Below are positions 1 through 10,353 of a stretch of DNA of 64,000 nt, piece after piece. The position numbers and the translations under genes are program-made. The number at the start of each line of letters is the position of its first letter. Positions within the stretch are counted from its first letter, which is position 1. Source of the stretch: Melanocharis versteri (lineage: Eukaryota > Chordata > Aves > Passeriformes > Melanocharitidae); contig VZTG01001081.1 in the NCBI GenBank assembly GCA_013397845.1, positions 371,737 to 435,736 on the forward strand, written 5' to 3'. The notes beneath the pieces were generated by a model. That model made no database searches and had not been told where the DNA came from. It saw only the letters and a program-made list of their open reading frames with translations.

Positions 1-3000
1 ATTGGGCATTAATTAAATTTAATGCCTGATTTTTTTTTAAGTTAAAAACTCTGCCTTCCCCCCACCCATGAAGTTCTGAACACTTTCCAGACTGATTTCC
101 TTTGTTCTTTTAGCAGCAGGAAGAGCCCAGAGCATCACAAGAGCAGAGCAGAAATGTGAACACCAGTGGAAAGCATTGAAGGTACACAAGCAGAGCATTC
201 GTTATAAATGAGCCCAGCCGGCTGTTTCACCCCAGCTATGGAAAAAACATCTCCAAGAAACCAGCTTTGAAAACAAAGCTTCTAATCCAGTCACAGAGTG
301 ACAACAGTAAATCAGCTGGAGAGCAAAAGGCTGGCAGACCAAACCCAGGGACTTCTCCAAGTGACTCTCTCTAGAGAGACTTCAGGATCCCCCTTCAGAG
401 GGGCCACATAAAGACACCAAAAGTAATATTAACTCTGCAGTATAGCTGGTGACATCCAGCACGGTTCAAGGGAAACATCTGAGGGCACCACCTTAAGCAA
501 ATAAACATTGTATTTCCCTGGAGAGTCAGACCAGGGAGTGGAGGGAAGAGCTGGGGGAAAAAAACCAAGGTAAAATTGAGTTACATAATGAAGTTACCCA
601 GAGAGATTTTTTTTCCACTGCTGCAATGCTCCAATAGCGGCTGAGGGAAGAGCAGCACCAAAAGTAATTTTGCTCTTTCTGCTGTTGGCAAATGGCATAT
701 CTCAAGTACATGAGTGTGAAACATACTCATTTTTGATAAAAACGTTGTAAATAAACTGGACACAGCTTGCCAATGAACCAAACCAGAATGACAGTAATTT
801 AAGGAATAAAACAAAACAGCAACATTAATAGGCTCCAGAGCTCTTTCCCCATAAAAGCTGGAAGCAGCTTCCTCTCCCCTTCTGGCTTACAAGGCATAAG
901 GAATAGGGATTTTGCTTCCAGTCCTAGATTCACCTGGCTAAGAAGTGCTGAAATCCCAGAGAAGATGCTTTTCATCACCACAACATTGATAAGATCAGTA
1001 ACAGCAAGATCCATGATTTGTGCGTAATTACACCAGCAAATTCAGAACTGAATCTACCTCCTCAGTGCAGGGCTCCTGGTTAAGCCTGCCAAACACTGTC
1101 CAGTTGGGATACACCTTGGCATTCCTGTGGGAGAGCTCCTGCTGTACTACACACAAGATGTAAAACACCTGGAAACACTCCCTCCTGATTTCCCACCAGG
1201 AGCACCTTCATCTGAATGTCTGCCCAGTTGTGACACCCCTTTTGGGGACAGTGGCAGCATCCTCACAGAGATCTCACCCTCACATTATGCAACTCTAATA
1301 TTAATGTTGCTTTCTCCTGTGGATTACTAATACAAATCTCCAGACCCAGAATAACACCCTTCATTCCCTTCTAAGACAAGAGGTCATAACACACTCGTTC
1401 TCTGCTCAGTAACTGTCAAATATTAACACACCAAAAGGAAAGCAAAAAAATTGCAGTTCTGAAGTTGTTCTTTAAGAGTCACACGAGTTGGTTTGTATTT
1501 TTAGAACTTGTTTGAAACATCACAACCCAAATAAGTTTCAAGGAAACCTACACTAAGTACATGCTTTTATTGATAATTACCAGTTTGTTGCCAAAGATCT
1601 ATTTTTGACTGTGTGCACAGTTACCCGCCCTGATAAACTAAACAACGAAAGCCATTTAAAAATCCTAGTTAAAGCTGAATTTTACTCAGTGTTTCTCTAA
1701 GTGTTGTGGTGGAGCACTAATGACATGTTAAACACCTTATTCAGCACAAAAAGCCAAATTAATGGCACTGAACTGCACCACATCCTACTGCATCAGCAAT
1801 AACAGAACACCTTCACTTTGGAAATATCAAAGCATTACATGTGGCTAAATAATAAATAATAGCAGCATTAAAGAATGCATAAATGCTCAAATGAACAAAA
1901 AGCTCCCAGTAGAAATCATACATTACGCTGGAATTTCTGTTTCAAAATCAGTCTCCCACAAAGCTCAACCAATCCTTAATAGAACAGCTACTGTGGTTTA
2001 GTTAAGATTAATTTAGAGCCAAAACAAGTTTGACTTCCCAGTGTGGAAGAAAGGCACATGATTCCTACTTATGCAATAAAATGCTCAAATTGAGTGGTCA
2101 AACGACAGCTCAACTTGCTTGTGTTTACAGTACAATCCAATACAGCCTTGCAATCCTTCCTGCTTCTAACTGTGCAGCAGGGATGTTGGAACTGAGTGTT
2201 CCCACAGATACCCAGCAGTGAAGCCAATAAAAGCCTGGAATTCCACAGCAAACTCAGCCTTGGTTACTAACACTGCTAAAGGACCTGGGAGCATTAATGC
2301 AACATCCACCAGAGACAGGAGAAAAGTGAAGTATCTTGCCCAACATCACATACTGAGCTTTGCAAACACTAACACTGCTTATTTCAGAGCCAAAATCCTA
2401 GAAATTCAGACCTGTTTACATGCAGGAATATTATCTGGTAAATGCTTTATAAATAAAAACACTCCAGTGATAAGAAGAAATGGAAGCAGATACTTCATAA
2501 AGAATTCAAATTGCACAGAGCTACTGTAAAAAAATTCTCCAAGGTCATGCTAGGCAGCTATTTTTATACTCCAGCAGAAGAAACAGGGGTGTGGAAAATG
2601 TGGTTTTTTTGCATTATTCTATATCCAGAAAGACCTAAGCATGGCTAAAAGCTTTTGTGGTTTATGGCATTGCAGGGAACAGGCACATCCAGCATAGCGG
2701 AAAGCAGAGGAGCCAGGCCAGGAGGCCACTGCTATTTCTGGCTGTCACTGGTGGGCTGGGTGACCTTCAGGGAACAGGGACACCTCTTCCCTCAGCCCCT
2801 GTCGGCACACAGGGAAAACTGTCTTTTCCTGGGCCCCAGAGGGACAGAGGACAGGGGAATTCCCTTGGGACACTGCACAAGATGAGCCACTGGGCCTCTG
2901 GTTTTGTGCTGGAAGCACACGCAGCTCTCCTTCAGCTAAACAGCTCACACACATGATTCTCAGCAACCAGAAACTCCATATTCTGACTTACCTGACCCAT

Positions 3001-6000
3001 TCCTTGGCTTTCAAGCACAGTACAGTCGCTACAACAAACTGATTAGTGCATTTATCCAATTTTATATGGCTAAAAAACCCAAAGAAAAAGGTTTACTCCT
3101 GTTTTTCCCAGGCCACCATCAGTAACTGTTCAGTAAATTTCATTTACAGGACCAATAACTACAAAAATTCACAATTTTGATTGTCAATTTTAAGCAATAA
3201 ATAATTACAGAGAAGAAATTAATGCCTCAAATATTCAGTATGAAAAGAGAGAATCACATTTACCATTTTATTACCCACAAAATTATAGCTTAATTTAGTT
3301 TTCCAGTATACATTAGTCTTACCTTTAAACAAAAAAATATAATCAAACATTAAAAATCTAATCTTATTATATTTGGAGCCACACTGAATTATAAAATTCC
3401 CATATTTTCCTGTCATCTGCTATTGATTCACTGAAACACCTTCAGCAGTGATTAATGGAAAAACTATTCTTCGTTACCACCACAAATGAGAACAAATCTA
3501 ACACCTTTCACTGGTTTGCATTTTAACAAATTTTAAAAAATATTAAAGAATGCAATTTTCATTTCCTTCTGCCCTTTTCTCCGAAGTCTGTCACTGTCAG
3601 CTTCCCAAGAACAGCACATCCCAGGAACATTTCAGCCATCCTACAGTGGCACATCTCTGCCTCACTGACAAGTTCATGTGCAAACCATTGTTAAGGATTC
3701 TTCTTCTGAACAACACTTCTGGTTTGAGCAAAAAACTTTTCAAAATTGCCTTTTAAAATGGAGAAAAATCTCAAAACACTGACTAAAATCTGTCCATTTT
3801 GTAACTAAACATCAGTTGGGTATTAAAATCTAGATTTTATTTTTCCACAGGTGTTTTTTACTAGCATTTAGTTCCATTTAAGGGCTATTCTCTGCAAACA
3901 ATTAGATATAATAGAGAAAAAAAAATTTGTTCAATGTCAGTTGGTACAGACAGGAACCTTGGGTACATCTGACTACTGAAACAATGACAAATATGATATT
4001 AACTAATACAGAGTTTCCTTTTCCTCTTCTACTTGGTAAAAACCTAGATTTTTCTATGCATTCATACACTAAAGTAATTTAAGTCTTGCGCCAGTTAAAT
4101 CTTAATTAATATTAATTCTTCTTAACTGACATTGATAATAAAAATTACAACATTCAAATGAAATTAGCATTAATTTCCTAATTAAAACCCATTTCCAAGA
4201 CAAGCCATCTATATTTAGAACCCTGCCTTTCTCCAGAGACAGGAAGAACACTCAGTGTGCTGTTACGCACTTGTGCCTAAAAAATGCCCTAAGATCTCAC
4301 ATTTTCAAGTGTCAGCCTGATTTGAAAGCTTGGATTTTTGGAGTAAATTCTGAATTTGGTGTTCTACAAAGACTCTTATCTTCCCTTTTTAATGGATAAC
4401 TAAGCAATTTGTCATCAAAGTTCAAAAAATTCTCCCAGGAAAGCAACTTCCAGCCTGTCAATGCAGGTTGCTATGGCAACAACCACCATGACTACACAGG
4501 CTCCAACCTTATTTAATGGGTAAAGTGGAAGAAATTGCACAAGATAAAATAATGTAAAACCCTGTGCTGTGAGTATTCCTGGAAAAAAAAATTAAATAAA
4601 ACACAGGACTACACTCCTCTACCCCATTTTTTATCATCAGGTCATACCTGGGCTGGCAAAAAACCCCCTCCACTTTACCATAAAATTTCCTTCTTATGTT
4701 ACAGAAATGTTGCAGCTCTGCTTCTCTTGGGACTTGACAGGTAAAACACTCTCTGAAAATGAGCTTTTTAAATCTAAAGATAGGGGGTGTGATCCGTGTG
4801 AAGCAGAAGCAGCAAAGGGAACAGGACTATAAAATACAGTGAGGAAAAAGATGCATTCTACCATAACAGTCTAAAAATAGTATCCCTGCAAACAGCACGG
4901 ATGTTTGAGGATCTTCAGAACTAACAGCTCCATCTAGAGTTAAAAACCAAGGAATACTAAAGTAAGCTGGCAGGTAAAAGGTTCTCAAGACTTTTTAAGA
5001 ACACCCTCTACTACATTCTCCAACATCTCCCCGTTTCAAAATTGGCTTTAAAATATTTTATGTAAAAGTCACCTGTTCCCTGAGAACCTAAATTTTATCA
5101 TTAAAACCAAAGTGAAGGCAAAATTGAAAGGAAAATATCCAAAAATGCTCATCCATCCCTCAAGCTTCTTGCATCTCAGTGACATTCCCACTGCAATCTG
5201 AGGCTTGGGGAAGTTGGTACATTTTGCCAGTTTTCAGCGGGACCAAGACTTTAGCACCACAGAATGTCAATTAAGGAGTCAGCCTCCCGGCACTTCCAAA
5301 GGAATTCATACCCATGTTCAACACTAAACGAATGGTCCAATCAGGGATACAACTTCCTGCACATGCAGCACTTCCCAGGCCCCAGCTGTTCGCACTTATT
5401 TAAAATTTAACACTGATTCCTGCAGAGCCAGGTTGCCCCTCCTCAGCTGTTTGCTCCAGAGCAAACTATTTCGCATAGCACCTTCCAGCGTAACTCATCA
5501 TGACCACATTTTATGTCTGCTTGTCCTCTTGTTCCTCCTAAGTTATATCCTACCTTGCAACCTGCACAAAAAATAAATTATACAAAGCCATTGCTTCTCC
5601 ATCTTGAGCCTGCACATTGTGGCTGCACCTCACTATATAATTAGTGATGCAAAAATAGAATTAAAAGGGACAGAAAATGGGGAGCTGCTGGAAAACCATT
5701 GGGTTAGAGATCTGCTGCATTCCTGCTCCAGAACAAAGGCAGGCTTTGTTAGTCACTCCATGCTTCTGGCAACACTGGAGAGCCTCATGGGCTTTTTCCC
5801 ACATTTTTTACGCTTTCCCTACCTTTATCATCCTCTCAAACCCTTACTCCTCTCTTTCTCCCGCTTATATTGCTTTGTCTATTTACCTGCAGAACTCCTG
5901 TACTCTCCAATGGCATCCCTACTCTTTTTAGTCCATGTTCTTGAACCTATTTAGCATCATAAAAAGATGAATATTGTTTAGGACAGACCAAAACACCTTC

Positions 6001-8058
6001 ATTATTTCCCCCTAAAGTACATTAACATTAAAAACCCAGAACCGGCAAAACAACTGACAAATTTTATTACCACCACCATGTAATTTTTAAGAGTGCTGCA
6101 CCTGTGAAAAATCAGGCTGTTCTGCACTTCGTGTTTAATTTAAAAGCTGGGGCAACGTGAAAATATTGCTCTAAATGACACTGCACAAACTGTTCTGGAA
6201 GGATTCCGACAGGGTACCAAACATCACCAGGAACCTTTCTTGAAATATCTGACTATTGACTCATGAACTTCTCTCTCTGCAAAGTGTTTGGTTTCCTTGA
6301 ACATGCAGGCGTTCTGAATTTTTAAGAAGTGTCATCACAGTGTCTTTAAATCCTGAAAATCTAAAACACAAACCAGAGCCTGCATAGGCAGTTGGCAATG
6401 GAATTTCCTCATGATGATTTATCACATTTGGAATACAAATACATGTTTAAGATTATTGGTTCGTATCCATTTCCCACAGCAGAAGCAAGCCTCATTCTGT
6501 TTTGTTTTTTAAATATAGCATTTTAAACAACATTTAAATACCTGAGAACGCTATTATGAATTCATAGCATTATAAAAAATGCTGAAAGAACCTTCCAGAA
6601 TCTCAAAACCATTTTGATCTGTTATTCATTAGTACCAGCGGGGAGAAATAAGGGTCTTTCAAAGGAGCAGTTCACACACAGGAGCTCCCTTTTCACATGC
6701 AACTTTTTACCAAGTTAATGCCAAAAATAACCTCACTGCCTTTTCCATACATTGGAGAGCACAGAGGGAGCAAGGAAAAGTCTATTTCAGAATTTTACTC
6801 CAGGACCCCAAATTTAATAATCTACGCTTTAAAAAGCACACTTTGACTTCAGCATTGCCACACTATTCCCATGTCAGAGGGGGAAAGAAGAAGCAGTAAC
6901 TGAAAACAACTTTTTATTTGTTCTGGATCTGTGTTTTTAAATGAAAAAGCAGGACAATAAATAGGAAACAAACCCTGGTTTCTCACGTGGTCAGTTTCGT
7001 GTTCCAAGTTAAATAAAAACGTGGCACCAACAGAGCAATTTACGAAACATGAAGAGATCTGGATATTAACAAAATTCTTTCAGAAAGTAAGTACAAACTT
7101 GATATAAGAAAAAAACTGATATTTCTCTGGCTTTGTAAATGTTTTGCAGCCCAAGATAAGCAACATCATGTTAAGCACAAAACCAAGGAAAATGATTGGA
7201 AATCATATTTAAATCTCTTGACTAGAATGTGCAACACTTTTCTGTGCACAAAGCCAACTTCTTCTCTTCATGCAAGTTCAGTTTTGTAGCAATTCCTGCA
7301 TGGGAAAGTATTGGCAGAATGTGCACTGATAATTTCTCATCTGGAAAAGGAAAGTTCTGCCCTCACTCATTCTTTGTTGAGAGAACAAACCCCTGGAGGA
7401 TTTTTTAAAGTTCCCAACAATCTCCCTGTATACACTTGCAAAAAATGATAGTTGGAAGCAACTCAATCAGGCTTTGTGTTTTTCCAGGCATCACTTCCCC
7501 AGTGATAGCTTTAAGCTCCTGGAAACTGGCAATTTCATAATGAAAATTATTACCCATTCTTTAGAATACACCAAAATACTTCAAAACTCATTTCCAAATG
7601 GCAGAGACTGCAGGCCTTGGCCAAAATGTGTATTTATGTATTAGGGGTTTTTTAAAATCAGAAAAAAAAATTTAAACACAGTTTCTTTCAAATTGTTTTA
7701 AGCACAGACTGAGAAAGCATTTCAAGAAGTTCTACAATCTTTTTTTTAACAAGAGAAGTTTTGATAAATTAAGAAAGAGATCTTTAGTCACATGAATGAA
7801 GGCTTTCTTTTCATTTCACAAGAAATGAGGATATTAAGGAAATACATAAACTGTTTGACACTAGAAATGAAAACACACAGTATTTTTCAAGCTTAAAGAC
7901 TTCTATATAAAGAATGCACTTCCCTACCTCCAAACCTGAATGAAAACAGTCACACTACTGACACACGGATCTACTTGTCACTTTGTATTAAAAACACTTT
8001 TGTAAATTACTTTAATGAGAGTAAGGGGAAAAAAAAAAACAAACACAGAAATACTTAC
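1..8058 (-). other. ACYP2: ACYP2 intron 3, left part (non-coding)
   Basis: This stretch lies downstream of the third ACYP2 coding exon on the minus strand, so it is intron unless the terminal exon hides in it. I looked for the conserved C-terminal acylphosphatase block (a segment like KSWLSKVGSPSS followed by a terminal RY) on the minus strand and did not find it. The DNA is AT-rich, with short A or T runs and no recognisable repeat family. The short open frames here show no exon-like boundaries. Confidence 0.6.
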
Positions 8059-8168
8059 ATTTCATTCACTTTCTCTTCTGGGCCCTGAACTTGGCCTGTC
8101 ACGGTTCCTTGGCTGGTATTTTTAACCCAGCCAACCACTCCTAATTTCTTGGCTTCCTGTTCTGTGTA
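8059..8168 (-). CDS. ACYP2: ACYP2 coding exon 3
   Basis: This exon encodes YTEQEAKKLG, then the GVVGWVKNTS loop and GPEEKVNE, and ends two bases into a methionine codon. The substrate-orienting asparagine (residue 46 here) lies in WVKNTS. The upstream acceptor reads ttatttcccaaaccag and the donor gtaagt, both on the minus strand. Confidence 0.95.
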
Positions 8169-10260
8169 CTGGTTTGGGAAATAATGAGAGAGGACAATCA
8201 GTGCCAGCACAGACACCACAGACAGAACACTTAACCCTCAACTTGCATCTGCATAGCTGTAAGAGCTACAGCTAAAAAATAAAATTCCACGGGTGATGCT
8301 TATGCTCAGGCATTCACATGCTCCTGGCAGCTCTGGAGTTGCAGCAGGCACAGCCCATTTTCCAACAGGAACAAGATTTTGATCACAAAGAATGATCCAC
8401 TAATCCAACACCCTTCCCTTGTGCCTACTTTATTCCTTTCCACAGCTCCTATCACTGCTCGTTTGACCCTTCAGCCACCACAGCTTTTAAACTCTTTAAG
8501 TTGGCGACATGTACAAACTTCCCAGTTCCTTTCGAAAAGTTCCCTTTCAAATCCTTTCCACCCGACTTTCACCCTTTAAATCCCACCCCCAGCTGCTGCA
8601 TTTCTACTGACAAACAGCAGCAAAGGTCATCATTCCGTTACTAGAAAAAAAACGAGCATATTTTTGCAATACCAAAAAATTATGGTTTCCCAGCCACCCA
8701 GATGTGATGAAATTCACAAATACCAAGAGCCAAACTTCAGGTCTATATGACCCCATTCCAATAGGCAAAATATGTTTTGGGGTGATTTAGCCAATGAGAA
8801 AGTGGTGCTACCTAGGAAGAATGTTTTCCAAGGTGATTATGAGCAGCTTCTCCAAACTAATTTGCCCAAAAGCACAGGAATGCAGCTGCAAGCATTTTCC
8901 TCAGTACTGCAGAGCAGCTCAGGACTGGCACTGAGCTGTGCGTTCACATGGCTCTGGGTCAGCTCAAAACAAGGTACAGCAAGCTTGGACTTACCCTTTC
9001 TTCTTGGTAGAATAACTAAATTCAAGGCAAACTCTACTGCAGTCCTCTGTTCATTTCCACTTGGCACTATTTCACAATACATATAAACTATACATAAAAA
9101 CTTACAGGTTTAATATTAAGCATGGGCCACTATTTTGAGACAAAAACACTACTCTTACTTTGTGTCCTCTTGTTTCGTGGGTTTCTGTGAAATGCAAAAC
9201 CACCTGCTGCACTGCAGAGCTGCTGGAGTCACTTGCTTAGGATATGAGAAGCAGAGTGTTTATTTGCAGCACATTTTTTCCACAGTAACCATCCTTAAAT
9301 ACAGGTACTGAGCTGCCATTTGAAAAATTAAACCGAAACACCCTATTTCAGAGCTAACCTTTCTAAAGACTAAGGTGTTACAACATTCTTGTGGCTGTTA
9401 TATCACAAGTAATCTAAACCACAATCTACACAAGCAACACATTAGTAAGCTTTTATAAATCCATTTTAATATAAAACCATTTAAAATCTACTCACAGTAC
9501 TTAACTATCCAACCAAGAACTCAAAGTTCAGGCTGGATATGTTTACACTCCACAGACTTGCTGCTTTATTTTTAGCACTGGAAATATTATACCATAAAGT
9601 ATAGCTAGCAAATCCAGCCTTGCCTTACCATCCTGAAACAAACACCTAAAAAAGAAAAAGAAAAAAAAAAAAAAATTAAAGTCCTGTGAAAGCATATCAC
9701 CTGTAGGAATTTCAGTTAATGTAACGAGGCAATGATGTGCATACAAGTCACCCGTGGCGTTCTACTATGGAAATTTCAGAGAAATTAACATTAGTGAAAC
9801 TGAATAGAACTTGTGTTTGAGCCTTCCCTTCGTCACACGACTATTGTCATTCATGTATTTAGGTGTTAAGGAAAACGCTGCAGTGTCAATGGGAAGGACG
9901 GGAGGGGCATTCCCACATACCCGCGCTGACAGAAGCCACGAGCCCAAGTGCGGGGAATGGGAACCACTCTGGACAGAACAGCCTGTGCTCTCGGGGGAGC
10001 CGAGCCTTAAGGCGGGGGAATACTTAGAACGATTTCAAACAAAACCAAAAAACTTTCCCGTCCCGGTGGGAACAACGCGGCCCCCGCCCCCGCCTCCCCT
10101 CAGGCCGCTCCCACCCCGCGAAAACGCGGTGCCGCCGCCGCCTCAGCGCGGTCCCCCTTGGATCGCCGGCCCCCCTGGGTCCGCCGTTACCTTGCACCCG
10201 CCCGAACACTTCGTAATCCACGGATTTGAGCGCGCCGGAGGCTTTGCCCAGGGCGGACAT
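8059..10260 (-). CDS. ACYP2: Acylphosphatase-2 (muscle type), first three coding exons, 3' end outside window
   Basis: This small cytosolic enzyme hydrolyses the carboxyl-phosphate bond of acyl phosphates such as 1,3-bisphosphoglycerate and phosphorylated ATPase intermediates. Coding parts on the minus strand are 10260-10191, 9645-9629 and 8168-8059 (70, 17 and 110 bases), giving 65 codons plus two bases in one frame. The N-terminus starts MSALGKASG and continues with the family core SVDYEVFGRVQG, then VCFRM, then GVVGWVKNTSQGTVTGQVQG. The catalytic arginine (Arg23 of the mature mammalian enzyme) is residue 28 here and the catalytic asparagine (Asn41) is residue 46. The family is about 98-103 residues long, so roughly one third is missing. 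That part is normally one further exon, presumably left of position 1. The start codon overlaps a plus-strand ATG at 10259. Confidence 0.93.
8169..9628 (-). other. ACYP2: ACYP2 intron 2
   Basis: This intron lies between the microexon and exon 3. It starts gtaagg and ends with an AG acceptor on the minus strand. I see no repeat family or coding-like segment in it. Confidence 0.85.
9629..9645 (-). CDS. ACYP2: ACYP2 17-base microexon encoding VCFRM
   Basis: Seventeen bases supply the VCFRM segment missing between exon 1 (ending caa-g) and exon 3 (starting tac). The phases fit exactly: one base from exon 1 plus two here, then five complete codons. On the minus strand it is preceded by a very long T-rich tract ending in ag and followed by gtaagg. 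The arginine of VCFRM is the catalytic residue of acylphosphatases, so skipping this exon would remove the active-site arginine and shift the frame. Confidence 0.92.
9646..10190 (-). other. ACYP2: ACYP2 intron 1
   Basis: Minus-strand donor gtaacg. The 5' half is CpG-rich and belongs to the promoter island. The end next to the microexon is a 15-base T run (A on the plus strand, near 9661-9675) that serves as polypyrimidine tract. There is nothing else to report. Confidence 0.85.
10191..10260 (-). CDS. ACYP2: ACYP2 coding exon 1 with start codon
   Basis: The minus-strand ATG is at 10260-10258, in the context gccATGt. The exon encodes 23 codons plus one base, ending GRVQ-g. The first residues (MSALGKASGALKSVDYE) match the avian form of the enzyme, and the phosphate-binding loop begins at FGRVQG. 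The start codon shares bases 10259-10260 with the plus-strand ATG of the divergent candidate gene. Confidence 0.94.
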
Positions 10261-10353
10261 GGCAGCGGCGGAGGAAGAGGCGCTGCGGCGGCCGCCAGTG
10301 CTCCGCGGACCGGCGGCGCCCGGACGGGAGCGCGAGAGGCTCAAGCTTACCGC
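10259..10353 (+). CDS. Candidate divergent gene, exon 1
   Basis: The ATG at 10259-10261 has G at -3 and +4. The exon encodes MAAAEEEALRRPPVLRGP and ends ERERLKLT plus two bases, before a good donor, gtaagc. It overlaps the ACYP2 start codon on the other strand. Alanine, arginine and proline dominate because the DNA is CpG-rich, so composition alone does not prove coding. Confidence 0.55.

Noticed and set aside
1..8058. Terminal ACYP2 exon
   Set aside because: Expected on the minus strand but not found by reading; likely outside the window because this gene has very long introns.
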